A DNA stretch of 64,000 nucleotides from Chrysoperla carnea. Taxonomy: Eukaryota; Arthropoda; Insecta; Neuroptera; Chrysopidae. Below, piece after piece: positions 49,301-61,800 of the stretch. Within the stretch, counting starts at the first letter, position 1, and each line of letters starts with the position of its first letter. A program made the position numbers and the translations under genes. The stretch is taken from positions 31,950,140 through 32,014,139 of the forward strand of contig NC_058342.1 in the NCBI RefSeq assembly GCF_905475395.1, read 5' to 3'. The notes beneath the pieces are model-generated. The model saw only the letters and a program-made list of their open reading frames with translations, did no database searches and had not been told where the DNA came from.

Positions 49301-51933
49301 GCGGGTGCTTATGCAACATCATTACGAAATTTACCACAAGATGCGTTACAATTAGTTCATTTATTACCAATTTCCACAATGACATCATCGAAAGATGTCG
49401 AAGTGAAAATTAATAAAAATATTCAGGGTAAGTTTCATTCATGTTCAATAATTTAAAATTTTTTCTAAATTCAAAAATATCCTATTTATTCCCAAATAAT
49501 TTCTGGACACTTTTCATTGGGAAATGAGATTATTAAGAACTCATAAATTAGTACTTTCATTTTTCTTAAAATTTTTCTTCACATTTACTGTGAAAAAGCT
49601 GTCTAAGTGATTGAAGGCATGTTTTCAAGTCAGCCTGATGCGCAGTACAAAGTACGCAACGACCGGATTGGGCTAGATCTCGCCCAGATAGGCGCCTTTT
49701 TTCCTGCTGGGGTAGGGTTATTGGTTAAAAATTTTTAAAATACGAAAGATGTTTTAGCAGAACCGAAAAAAGTGAATGATCGAGCGTAGGAGTCTAACAA
49801 TATCTCGAATCAAAAGCCCATAGGAGTTCTAAGCGCGCTAGAATGCCTATATAGAATTACATCGTTAACAATTAAGTCCATTATGTCCAAAAATGTATCG
49901 CTTAGAAATTTTCTATTACGATTACAGTGAAATTAACACATGAAGTATTATGGAACACAGCAATGATGCTTTTATCGCCACAACAGCGAATCGTACCATA
50001 TCGAGGTGATATGTGGACCCGATTATGGGAACAATTATCAAATATTAGCAAAGGACGTCAACGATTTAAGACCAGTCAAGTGTCAGATAAATTAATAATA
50101 TCGTTGGTATGTTATCAACCAGAAGCGTTATCACGATGCAGTACACCGTTATCGCCTGGAGGTGCGTCGCTTGTTGGCTCGACATCGTTCGGAGAGATTG
50201 CATCATCTTTGGGTCAGTCACGTAAATATGCGGACTCTTTGCCATTCTATGAGATTGAAACATGTACGGCGAGTAAACAGGAGCATGTGATTTCCGTAAA
50301 TTTACGAGAATTATCGATGCATTTGCTGAAACAAACCGCGGGCACTACTGCCACTGGTTCCACAACCATTTCGTTTGGAATGAAAGGTATGTGGCAAACT
50401 CAACAGACACCGATGCATGTTCATGCTGTTGCTACCAGATATGTGGCTGCTCAATTGGAAATGTCGAAATTATTGTGCCATTTATTATGTCGAAGTGTCG
50501 GTATTCAATCTAGAAATGATTCTGAAAAAGGTTTTCTGTTAATGTAAGTATTTTAACACGCTTTTCTTAGCTTTACTGCGCGTATTATTCATAGAGACAA
50601 TACCATAGAGCTGTGTAGACATATGAAATACAACAAGTTAATTTTTAACCGCAATAAGACAGCTAGAAATAAGCAGAAATTGTAAGCGTATAAGAAAGAA
50701 ATATGAGAGAGATGAAGACAGTTATCGTGCCTTCTTTATCTATCTCTGTACCGCTATACGCGTCTAATTTATATGCCTCTCTCTACTGCGATCAACCGTT
50801 TGGGCGACGAATTTGCAGCTCTATGGTATTATCTCTATAGTATTACTACGTACATTATTTATTACTTTTGTTTCTAAAGGCAGATTCACATATTACTATT
50901 TAACAGTCTAAAGACAGATTCACACATTACTATTTAACAATCTAAAGACATATTCACACATTGCTATTTACGAATTTGCACACGTTTTAAGATTCGATGA
51001 TAAATTATTAATTATTATTTATTTTAGTGATCAGTTGGATGACCAAACGAAATACATCCTTTTCACATTATTGGAACGATATTACTTGTGCGTGGAATCG
51101 TTAGCATTTCCCTTACCACAAGGCTTCAATTCATTCTTCGCTTTTTTGGGCTATCGTGTGCTTTCATTTTCAATGTTCATGCAATATGTGAAACGTAATG
51201 TTTTCGAATTACAAGTGGATGTCATGAAAATTATTATGGCTGATATTAGTGACACCAAAGAAGGAATGGCCAGAAAATTAAAATTGTTAAGTTTATTGCC
51301 ACGATCCAGAGCAAAACGATTGTTAAGTCAGTGGAGTCATCCGATCGCTTTGATGATTCGTGCTAGGGAACATGCGTTGAATGTATTATCAGGTGTTGAA
51401 GGTCAACAGCCTAGACCGCACTCTTTACAGCGAACAAAAACCAATCAATTAGGTAACTTTTGAGTTTTTTTTAAAGCTCGTGTTTACATTAACAAAGTGA
51501 CATCCTTCCGGTTTTGGGCCGGAGTCTTTGTTTATCGAGGTCTGTATTCCGTCTCCGTGCAAAGATATAAAGTCCCCGGATCTAAGCGATAAAGGGGTGA
51601 CGGAAAAACTCCATGTTGAAGTTAGTTACATTTTTTAACACCATGAAGTTAGTCGATAATCCAAATGGAAATTTGAAAGGTGAAGTGAGTCCATTGGAAT
51701 ATTTTAAGGTGTACACCTCGTTACTGTAAACACGACCAATAATTTCAAATAATTTTGATAATCATAGACTTGTATGTTGTATAATTGTAGGGTTGGCAGC
51801 ATTTCCATCAGCGGATCGTTTATCTCCGTTGGATACATTTTTAGATCTATTAACAGCAAAAGCAAGTTTAACTGATTTAGATTTTGGATTACTAATTGAG
51901 GCAACGATTGCTTCAACTGAGGAATTTTTATAA
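46366..51933 (+). CDS. GSAP: Gamma-secretase-activating protein / pigeon homologue
   Basis: Homologue of vertebrate GSAP and fly pigeon. The vertebrate protein is reported to be cleaved to a C-terminal fragment that modulates gamma-secretase; the fly gene affects learning. Coding exons: 46366-46429, 47056-47499, 47934-48560, 48891-49427, 49928-50543, 51028-51452 and 51791-51933, giving 951 aa with consistent phases. The N-terminal half resembles a beta-propeller-like region ([19 protein letters not shown], later [20 protein letters not shown]). The C-terminal half is helical, with [12 protein letters not shown], then [20 protein letters not shown] and [11 protein letters not shown], a conserved block of this family. 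Exon 4 encodes a run of six glycines. The start is the first in-frame ATG after an upstream open stretch without Met. AATAAA lies at 51966-51971. Inverted-repeat elements occupy four of its six introns. Confidence 0.93.
47619..47824. mobile_element. MITE, ATAGAGACAATACC family (copy 1)
   Basis: Terminal inverted repeats ATAGAGACAATACCATAGAG at the left and the reverse complement of CTCTATGGTATTATTTCTAT at the right. The interior is symmetrical, with AGAGAGAC and GTCTCTCAT words. It lies in GSAP intron 2. A second copy is in intron 5. Confidence 0.8.
48588..48855 (+). mobile_element. MITE, CAGTGAAACTTGATTAAGTG family
   Basis: The left end CAGTGAAACTTGATTAAGTG and a looser right end with GTCTCGCTTAACCAGT form imperfect inverted repeats. 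The interior contains repeated AAGTGAGA(A/C) words. A partial copy in the opposite orientation lies at 45030-45194. CAGTGAAAC-type ends resemble Tc1/mariner MITEs (inference). It lies in GSAP intron 3 and ends about 35 bases before the next exon. Confidence 0.65.
50591..50838. mobile_element. MITE, ATAGAGACAATACC family (copy 2)
   Basis: Same terminal inverted repeats as the element at 47619-47824 (ATAGAGACAATACCATAGAG at the left; CTCTATGGTATTATCTCTAT at the right). The interior is about 40 bases longer. It lies in GSAP intron 5. No clear target duplication could be read for either copy. Confidence 0.8.
50873..50972. repeat. Short tandem repeat, 34-bp unit
   Basis: About 2.7 copies of a 34-base unit (AGATTCACACATTACTATTT then AACAATCTAAAGAC) in GSAP intron 5, ending about 55 bases before exon 6. 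Confidence 0.75.
51478..51735. mobile_element. MITE with TCGTGTTTACA ends
   Basis: The left end TCGTGTTTACATTAACAAAG and the right end, reverse complement TCGTGTTTACAGTAACGAGG, match at 17 of 20 bases. It is 258 bases long, non-coding, in the last intron of GSAP about 55 bases before the terminal exon. No target duplication was identified. Confidence 0.7.
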
Positions 51934-53312
51934 AAAAATTTTTAGTAAATTTTATGTGTGCCAAAAATAAATGAGAGAAATAATGCTCATGGCCAAAAAA
52001 ATTTAATATACGTAGTGCAATAATTTACTCATCTAAACAGATCAAATTATTTGTTCCTAAAAACTATGGTCATTTATTTGTTGCGAATATTTTAATTTGT
52101 TTCTTTTTTTTTTTAAACGCAAATATTTAGTCATGCGCACAAAATTATCACGTATTCTTCACTATAAAGATTGAACCTCTTCAAGACGATAAGAATCGTG
52201 CCGCTTTCCCAATAAATTTTCGACGAGCGTGGGAATGATCTCGGAAATTTTTCTGGGTAACTTTAAAAGATTCCTGCGTATGATTGAATATTTGCTCATT
52301 AGCTCATATTTGCTTAACAAATAAAAAAATACAAGATAATATTTTTAAAAGTTGGTCCATATTCTCGTCTAGTCCCGTCCAAGTAATGATGAATCAGTAA
52401 ATCAGTACAACATCACCGTCTGTTTATCTTGTATTTGAATTTGACTCTTATTTTGCTGAAGATTTACATCAGATCCTAGTCGATTAAAAAAAAGTGTGAT
52501 AGAAAAAGAACCTTTAATTTAATTGGCAACATACTGTGCTGTAAAACCAGGCTCGGATTTACCGAACAGGCAATGTAGGCACGTGTCTCATTTGGGGGGC
52601 TTAGAGACTTAATATTGAAAGAATGACAGCCCCGCGGACCCAGTGCAAAATTTCCTTGATGAGAGTAAAATACTGGTGGTGAAATGAAGGGTCAACGATA
52701 GAGAAAAAGTTATTATTGATAGATTTTTATTACTGGTGGCGAAAATTTTTGAAACAGCCTTCGGGTGCCAAACTTCTAAATGCGTGGCTGTTGAGAACGA
52801 CTCAAGACTAAAAAGTATTCTGTAAACTTATGATCGACTAGAAACTGATTTAATATTTCAAGAGCTCCCGCCACATATTCGTCATTTTCCGAACAACAAA
52901 CAAATGTTAAGAGCTATAACTAAGAAAACTAAGCGAAAAATGATGCATTTTCTTATAGAGGAAATTCACTAATTCATATATTTACGACAAAAAACCAGTC
53001 TCCCATCGCTTAAACGAGCTTTGACTGAGCTTTTTCTAGTCGAAAATGATTAGATGTTCGCCAAATATCGAGTATGTGGTACGCAGCCTTAATTTTAAAA
53101 ACAAATATAAATTCATATCAAAATCCTGATTTTGTACAATTTTGAAAAAAAACAAAAGCTTATAGGTAGAATTTATTTAAATTTTAAGCGTTACAAAGTC
53201 AATAAAAGACATAATTTTTGATGTTCTTATTTTACGTGTATTCTGAAATTTAATCCAGAACTTTTTCGTGACGTCATCTTTTCACCAATCATCGGAGTCA
53301 TGTTCTTTATGT
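51934..53312. other. GSAP 3' flank and gene-free DNA
   Basis: The GSAP 3' UTR ends shortly after AATAAA at 51966-51971. Between 52547 and 52660 a CAGGCTCGGATTTACC motif and GC-richer sequence suggest the remains of a hAT-type element, but I could not define its ends or any open frame. Confidence 0.4.
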
Positions 53313-53617
53313 AGCGTTAATTTCGCATAGTGTATCCCACAAGTATGGAAGAGTACATAGATATGTATACATTAAGCAATGTGCTTAAGAAAGAGTTGCT
53401 ATTATAGGAATGTTTTCTTGTGTTGAAGCTTCGGCAGTAAACACACAGCATAGTAGTGAACCATCGTTGCATGCCGTTTCACTACTACTCTGTGTGTCTA
53501 CTAAATTTGCACGAAAATATCTATAAGTATTTTTTTGCTTATACGCATTGCTCCTACATATGTATGTACTCTCTTACACCCGTGGGATGCACTATGCGAA
53601 AGTGAGAATTAAGCGCT
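53313..53617. mobile_element. MITE with long imperfect terminal inverted repeats
   Basis: The left end (AGCGTTAAT, then TTCGCATAGTGTATCCCAC) pairs with the right end in reverse (AGCGCTTAATT, then TTCGCATAGTGCATCCCAC). Further inside, GGAAGAGTACATA pairs with AGAGAGTACATA. Arms total about 50 bases with small gaps. An inner mirrored pair (GTTTCACTACTACTCTGTGT and its reverse partner near 53440) continues the symmetry. No open frame is present. Confidence 0.7.
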
Positions 53618-55116
53618 TTAAATATTAAAGAAATTGAAAAATGACGATCACGCAAGGGCTGGATTGATATCAAAACATACATTTTATGCTAGTCGTATTT
53701 TATGATTGATTGTTCATTTCTTAAAATTTGATATTCATTGTATAACACAGCTCTGAGTGTGAGCTGGCTATGAGCTCGCACCATCCATTGCATCCAAATG
53801 AGCTCGTTAAACATATTTTTTATAAATAATTGTGATATTGTAGACAAATTTATCTAATCGAAATATTTAATAAAATTTAATAAATAATTAAAAAATTTAT
53901 TTATTTTTTTTTTTTTTTGACACATTAAATACGTCTAGATGGCGCTGGACGCCTAGCGTCAAATTAAGGTTCCACCTAGCTGAAAAAAATTGAGTTATGT
54001 CCAGCGTCAGCATCAAATTGTAATTGTAATAATTGAGACCCCAAAACCCCTCCCTTGCGCACGGGCCTGCTTTGGTTGTGTATAATATTTACCTAGTTAC
54101 CTGATTAATGTATCTTCGTTACTTGATTTGATAGATGTTAAGCTGTCCAAAGCCCAAAAAGCTTAAAAGAGGTAAGTATTCAGTTGATAAGTTGTAAAAG
54201 GTAAAAAGGTGAGATCAAAAATAAAAAGAGCATAAAATTTTAAATAAACAACGAATTTATTTGATTAGTCCGCTGTAGTTTGTAGTCTGTACAGACTGTA
54301 CTTCTCTGTAGATAAATTTAATATTTAATATAATATTTAAAAAGGTACAAATTTTCAATTTCCCTTTACAGATATTGATATATATAATTGTTTTTTTTTT
54401 TCTTTTGAAATGGAGTAGAGGATTGTGAAATTTACAACAATTTTCCGAGCATTTATATTTGTTATATTTATTTTGTTATTCAGTCTGATGCTCTTTTATT
54501 GTTACACACTGTAGCGGGGTCATCTTAACTACAAATACAAGACTCATTCGCTAAATGGTCTATAATTGTAGGGCACCAATTATTGTAATTATGAGCTTCA
54601 GTTCTAAACAATTATTGAATAAGTTACCAGTTCTTAAAATCATCTTTATCTGACTGAAAATAAGTGGCTCTTAAGGTGTTTGTCTCCTACAGTATTGTAA
54701 AAAAAAGGTCTTGTCGTTAAATAATGTGTTGCGAAGTGTTAATATTGTGTGCGAAGTATTCTTTATAATTTTGTTAATATACATATCTCTCTTCAACCAT
54801 TAATACTTTAACTATAGTCATTTCTGTTCAACAATAAAATTGATTAACTTAATCTATACCCGTAGCGAGACAACAACCTTAATTTCCTTCGACGAATGAA
54901 AACTTAAGTGATCTAGTCACCAAATTACCATTTAGCAATATTTCTCTTTTGAATATAATTAGTTGATAGTCCAGCCCTGCACAGACTTCAGGGCTGAACG
55001 TGTTAAGAGGGCCCAGCACTGTGCGTGTACATACATTTGTAAAGTGTTGTATTTGATTGCACACACACTCTTGTATAAAACATTTATAAAAGATTTAACT
55101 GTACAGTTAAACATGT
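53618..55116. other. Gene-free intergenic DNA
   Basis: No gene is supported. A GC-richer stretch at 53935-54085 ends in CTTGCGCACGGGCCTGC, a word often seen at insect hAT-type element ends, without a recognisable partner. Confidence 0.4.
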
Positions 55117-55124
55117 AATGTAAT

Positions 55125-55558
55125 CAGTGGCAGATTTAAGTAATCGCCAAAGGAGCATTTACCTGCTAGATGCCCCAACCTCCTTTAACGGAATTGTCTC
55201 TTTTTGATTATAAATTAGTACAATAAAAATATTTAAAAAATCGTGATAATGAGGAAAAAAAAGTTGCATCTTGGAAATTTGGCACAGTTGTTTATTTGGT
55301 TGTGACAACTTCGTACCAAAATATCGACTAGTCAAGAGTGAGGGGGCTACAGTGGCGTAGTGAACTTGCGCCCGTGGTACAATACCTTTTAAGCGCACCT
55401 CTAAATTTGAGATAAAAAATGTAGTTGGGAAAACAAGACTAGATTTTAAAATGTTTTTGATCATCTAGAATTAGTTCAAAACTTAAACCTCTTTTAGGGA
55501 GTTAAAAAATGGGAGTTGCAGATGGCCCTTTGGACGGTCTTTCTTAAATCGGCCACTG
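55125..55558. mobile_element. Non-autonomous hAT element
   Basis: The ends CAGTGGCAGATTTAAG and CTTAAATCGGCCACTG are inverted repeats with two mismatches. A perfect 8-base duplication, AATGTAAT, flanks it at 55117-55124 and 55559-55566. CAGTGGC(G/A)GATTTA ends with an 8-base duplication are diagnostic of hAT transposons (family knowledge). At 434 bases it carries no transposase; the minus-strand open frame across it (55159-55464) resembles nothing known. Confidence 0.92.
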
Positions 55559-55566
55559 AATGTAAT

Positions 55567-58500
55567 CGTGTAGGGTTGTGTTTAATATTATTTATTTATT
55601 TATATTTATTTACAATATTTAACATATTAAAATAAATTTTATCCTCAGTTCATGATAACATTTTCCATTTTCATTTTATTATTAATATATATAATTATTT
55701 ATATATTTATTTATATAATGCGTGTGTACGCATGAGCACAGCACAGCGTATCATCCATACCATACGGTTTTTATTTTTGCAGACTGGGTGTCACGCCTGG
55801 GTAGCTGGATAATGGATACCACTATGCCATGTCGTACATATTTATCATATAAACAATTTCACATAAACTCAGAATAGAATATTTTTTTTATAAAAAGCAC
55901 ATAAAAATATTTGGCGCGCGCTTTTTTTTGTGCTTTTTAAAATAACAACAGGTACTTTAATTAAGAAAAAGAGTTTTTATTAGGCCTATCCACAATTGAA
56001 ATCGTATATCGAAAACCGACAAACGAAATCAATTCTAGAATAAGCTTTAGTCTAAAAAGTTGTCAAATCTGAAAACGCTTTGTTACTCAAGTTAGAGATT
56101 TTAATCAAAATTTACGATTTTCTTGTTATTATCTTGTTATTAAGTTAATTTTTTTTTGCACGTGAAAAGCGAGAAAAATACACGACTTTTATTTTTCCCT
56201 CGCGGTAATTATTCTGGTAGCATAAGAAAAGGTCCTGACTTTACGTGAATCAGAAAAAAATTGAAGGAGGTAAATATCCCTGTCTTGAAAACGACTTACG
56301 CTTCCTCTTATGCTTGTTTCAAAAAATAAAAACTCTAAACGTAATTTTGAGTAACGTAGGTTTTTTTGGCCAACTTTTTATACTAAAAGAAGTGCTCAAA
56401 ATTCACTCCTTTAGCTAAGTGTCCATGGTTCGACCAAACAAATTGTAATATTTGAAAAATAAACCAGTTAAATTAAATGTCTTCAATATATTTCGAAAAA
56501 TAAATTGCATTCAAGTTAAACAAAGAAACTTAGCAGGATTTTTTCGGTCAAGGTTATTAAATTTGTTTAGTTTGAACGCTTAGCTGGATTCTTTAAAAAA
56601 ATTTTAGGTACTTTAATTGGATGTTTGTTCAAGTAGAGACAATTAGATAATTCTCTTAAATATTATGTAAAATTATTCGCTTTGAATTCATAAAAAATTT
56701 TGTCTGAGGTCTCAACTTATATAAAAAGGATTCAAAAAAATGATCCTTTCGCATAAAAATAAAAAATTCCCTTAAAACGGTTCCATTGTAGATTTAAGGA
56801 TGCAGGATATACTCAAAGTTATCTTAACTTTTGCAGTTTCAAAATAATTTCACAAGTCCTTTTTTTTTATTTCATAAATCATTTATGTTTAAATTTTCCA
56901 TCAGTGCAATTAAAATTTCCCATTCTTAAATTAAAAATTTTTATCACCCCACGCACACTTCAATAAAATTGTTATTACTTAGCACAATAGGGAATATTCA
57001 TGTCTTTTTTTTTAAATATATTTTTGACATGTCCTTTTGGTGCTCTCTGTTGATGACGTATTAATATGTGACCTGTCAGCTGGTGACAGTTCAATGTACT
57101 ATTACTACAAGTGTAATACCCACGCATGTAGTAACTATAGTATATATCCATGGTAATACCAAACAAAATATAATAATTAATAACATACAGTATGTCAACA
57201 AGTCTGACAAGCCACATACTATGACGTCACGCCCGTTTTAAAATTTGAATTTCTCTCACTGAATTTGTACTTTAATTATTTAATTTTGAGTAATTTAAAA
57301 GATATTAATTACTAAAATAATGGTTTAGTTGAAATTTCCAGCCAATAAAGTTACGAAAAAAAAATATTTGAACTGAATTTAAATTTCATGAATATTCTCT
57401 ATTTTCAAAATCAATAAAAGGTGCGGAAAAAAACCACAAGAAATCGACGTTAACACATGCATATTTTTCTCTGTCACGTTATCTTTAAATATGGCCTTCA
57501 CTCATTATTTACTGAAATAAGTACGCCCACAAAAATTCAAATTAAAGTAAGGCACTAAAATTATGATTACTCGTTTAAGCCCATTTTAAATCCTTACAAA
57601 AATTTACACTTAAATTATTGTGGATCGGGGGGAAGATTGTTTTTCTTTACACTCAAAGATTTAAAGAGAATTATTTCGCTTGTCCATCAAAGTAGAAATT
57701 GAGGCAGCTACTATTAACCCTTCAGAACGGTTGCGTGGAGACAAAAAAAAAGAAATTCAGGTGAGTTTTTATTTCGGCTATCTCCGTATTTTACTCAAAT
57801 CATTTATAAATTTAGTACGTAATTAAACAAAGGAAAACTAATTGAGCCTTGAAAATTCAAAGCAAAAATCGATATAAAGCTTTTTTTAGTTTTTAAAAGT
57901 GACAATTCATCGGTTTCGGTTTTAAAAGTGACAGAATACGAGTTCTTTCCGAGAAGGCTCCCAATGGGAGCATTTCTTTTATCTTGCTTGCACTCGAATT
58001 ATGATTCTTACGAATTTCGATATGTATTCAGAGTTAAATAATGACTAAAAGAATTGAAAATTTCGTATCGTTTTTTTTTTTGTTTGAAGAAAACATTCCA
58101 TTAATTTTGTTGGTGAATAAAAATTTTTGAATTCCCCAATTCCAAACAGGCACCATTTCTAAAACTTTTTTTTATAATTAAATCTACAAAAAAAAAAAGA
58201 TCACATGCTTTTTTTTTAAATTGGCAATAGTTATTTGATTGTCGCCATTTCACTGGGTGGGATGGGATCGTCATTCATCACCTGGGACACAAATTGAACA
58301 CTAGTGACGATCACCGTATTGTTCACGCTGTAGCTACTAGCTGTAACTAACAAGTCGAATCCATTTCCTAAACACATAACACTAGTTTACAATCTATTTG
58401 TTGCCAGGAAAATTTTGGTATTGTTCACTACACATGGCATGGCATTTCATTCTAATCAATTTTGACTAGAATGAGATTTCCACGTAGCTAGTATATCGAA

Positions 58501-58811
58501 AAAGTAGTTTTCTATTTAGGAAACAGATAAGATTTTATCGATTGTCAACTGATTGAATTTTATGATAAAACTGAACACATTATCAACACGGAAATATTAA
58601 TCAGTCTAAGAAGCGAAAACAATACAATGAGCCACCCAAATCTGCCACTATCTTACGGATTATTAAACAACAATAAAATAACAAAATAAAAAATGCTAAA
58701 GTCAAAAAAAACAGCTTTTATTTGAGCTTTTTTTGAGCTTAGCACCATCCAAAATTCAAAAATAGCGACAAAAAACAAAAGAATAAGAACAAAGGTAAGT
58801 TAAAATTAAAA
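55567..58811. other. Gene-free convergent intergenic DNA
   Basis: No gene is supported. A possible MITE with TGACGTCA-type words lies around 57000-57250. At 57768 a consensus donor-like ATTCAG|GTGAGT follows a less AT-rich segment, but no downstream plus-strand exon could be found. A reverse-strand polyadenylation signal for MTMR14 lies at 58717-58722. Confidence 0.4.
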
Positions 58812-61800
58812 TTAAAGTAAGCCAACACTGCCAGCTATCGTATTTACAATGGATTTCAAATGTGAATCGCCAGCATTTTTCATTTTGAGGCCAACAGCAA
58901 TTCCATAATGTGTCCCAAAAACTTTGCGCACTTCATTCAAGCGTGTCTTTCTCGACAACGATACACCAAACACCCCATCTGAATCGTCGGTTAATGTACA
59001 CGTAGATGACGATTCAGACGAGAGATCCGAGCCTAATATGGCTGTGGAGCCACCATCACGTCCAGACCCACGTATTGAACAAATATCAGTACTTTCTGAT
59101 CGTAGACTCCCACAACCTGTCACCATTTGCCAACTGCCACCACTTAACGAGGATGTGGAATCAGTCCGTTGACGTTGTCGACGATTAGGAACTGCTATTG
59201 GACTTGTTCGACGTTGATGAGAACCGTACGGACTACTCCGTGGCAATGGCGGTGAATATGTTTCGTTTGAATTCGAATTACCGTTAATCAGTTCATCGGA
59301 ATCTAAACGTAAAACTGGTATCGCTGAATCGGAATCTTTGTTGCTGTTGGACGAACATATTGAGTTTAAGCTGATGTTGGAACCGTTGGTATCTTCTAGA
59401 AGGACACCTTCTATTTGAGTATCACTATCACCACGTAGGACACTTATTGAATTGTTGCTACCAGTACTCCCACTACTTGCATTGTGTTTTGATTTCCTAG
59501 AACTAATTAAACCAAATTATACTCGAAATCAACTCAAAAATACAAATCTAGTTACAGATCTTAGAAACTCTAAACATGGCAAAGATTTCTATTTGAAAAT
59601 CAAGAATCTAAATCTATTTTAGAGTAAGTGTTAAATAAAAGAAATGGAACATAAAAATTAAATTTTGGTTTTGGTTAAGGGCGGTGAAGGCAAATTTTCG
59701 CATCCCGACGCCTAATATAGTTAAGGGAAGCCTGCTGTGACTTACCTCTGTGATAATATACTATATTCTTCATCAACAATAAATTTTAACATATGAAAAC
59801 AAAAATGTAATATTTCTTCGCCTTTCTCCAATCGATTACTTAAGTTATGGCCGAACATCATCCAATCGTACGCTAATGTAAAGTAAAGGATTTGTAAAGG
59901 TGACAGTTGTGAATGGATGACTCCATCCGCCCACAAGGAGATCCGTAACAATGATATGAACAATGGTGTACGATCCCATCCACTAATACAATGTATTAAA
60001 ATGCCGGATGTTGTGTCGTTTAATAATCGTATCAATACTCGCATATAGTTTTGAGTGAGTGTCACGAGGTCCCATGACTGAAACAAAACATTGAAATTAA
60101 GAACTGAGGATCAAGGTCGTAGAGGAAATAAGGCACACTCCTCGCCAGTAAATTATTATGGGAGCCGATAGAAAATGTTAGTGTCCGGAAATAGGTACTT
60201 CTATCCGGAAATGGGCTACTTCTTCAGACTGTTATTTCCTCGATTAAGGAGCTTGTTCCAATTTAAAGTGCCATTCAAACTTACTTTATAAAAAGTCCAA
60301 TCAACTTTAAGTTGCGAGGCAATTTCAATTGGCACAGCTAAATCGGCATCCACATACGATTGAGACCAATCAAAGAATAAGCCTTTCGGTGTATAATCAT
60401 TTTCACGATATTGTAAGAAAAATTCACAGCCAGGATACGGTAAAGAAACCAATGAAAAATCTTTGTAGCGACTTTCTTTATCAACTTTCTCCGATGATGT
60501 GACATACATGCCAAACTTGACTTTCTTCTTTTCCACCATCAGATCCACGATGGTTGACACGTTCAATATTTTTAAATAGTTGATGTCTGCTTGTCTGACC
60601 GTTTCAAACAATCCCATGTCCGATGTTTGTGAGATATCATCCGGTATTTCACGGTTTAACGAATCACAATCGTTCTCATGCTGTTCTTCGGGTACTTCAC
60701 CAGGTATATCCCCCGACTCAGATTGTCCAAAGAAGTAATCGAAACTGTTACGTGTGTAGACTTCAGGACCGCCGGCTATCGTCGCAGATCGACATATATG
60801 TTTACCTTTGTACAAAATAACTGGAATTGGAAAACGGGCACGACATCGAGCCGTCCGCGCTTTTACCATTGATTCACGTAAATTACGTTTTTCGTAAATG
60901 TTTTCGTATATCGTGTCCGTGTTTCGACTGTTTCCATTCTGACTTTGTAATTCATTTTCTAAAATGATTATCTGTGGCGGGTAATGAGCACTTAACTCCC
61001 CTTGACTGTTCGCAATCAGCAAATAGTGATAATCCAATTTGACTAATTCAATACATTTATCCATTGCTTCATTGCACTGAAAAACAAACAAGCAAAAACA
61101 ATTTAACAACTATCTAAGTTAATTGTTTAAATATCCTATCATATAAAGCTCTTTATAATTCTAAAATGAAATATTTTTGTATTTTAACTTGATTGAGAAT
61201 TCGTTGTCAAAATTTCAGCTTGTTATCACTGTGCAGAGATAAAAAGGCCCCGAGGCAACATCAAATTTGGGAGCCTCACCCAAAAATCACTAAAAAATAC
61301 TATACAGCCCCATTCGAAGCTGACTGACTAACTCATACAAATTGTAAGGAACTTCTAGGCATATGTGAAATATGCGGTTTTCGGCATTCGGCTCGAAATT
61401 GGTTGAAATATACGCGAAAAATCGGAAAACTTCAACTTTTTCATCCCGAAATTTTGAAAATCACTCCCAAAATTACGTTTTTGTGTTTTATACATGCTAG
61501 AAAGATGGGATTTTCACTAAACGGCTTGAAAAAAAAGTCAAATTAACAGAATACTTTCAAAATTTCAGTCCCTACATCAAAACCCTCCGAAAATAGGAAA
61601 AACATCCCTAAAACTACCCCATTTCTTCTTTAAAAGCTAGAAAGATGCGATTTTTTATTTTATTCATATAACGATTTTTTCTGTGGCGTGGAGCCAAGGC
61701 CGACGACTTCCACGGGAGCCTAGTGGAGAATCCCCTTGCGAGCAAAGCGAGTTATAATAATATTAGGAAAATTTATGAAGAACGGTTGAACCTATTGTAA

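Noticed and set aside
52547-54085. A possible larger hAT element between CAGGCTCGGATTTACC and GCACGGGCCTGC
   Set aside because: The two ends are not convincing inverted repeats of one another, no duplication was found, and no transposase is visible between them.
55159-55464. 101-aa minus-strand open frame
   Set aside because: It lies entirely inside the non-autonomous hAT element and matches no transposase motif.
57600-57770. Possible 5' UTR exon with donor CAG|GTGAGT
   Set aside because: No downstream plus-strand coding exon could be found in the remaining sequence, and one donor-like site is weak evidence.
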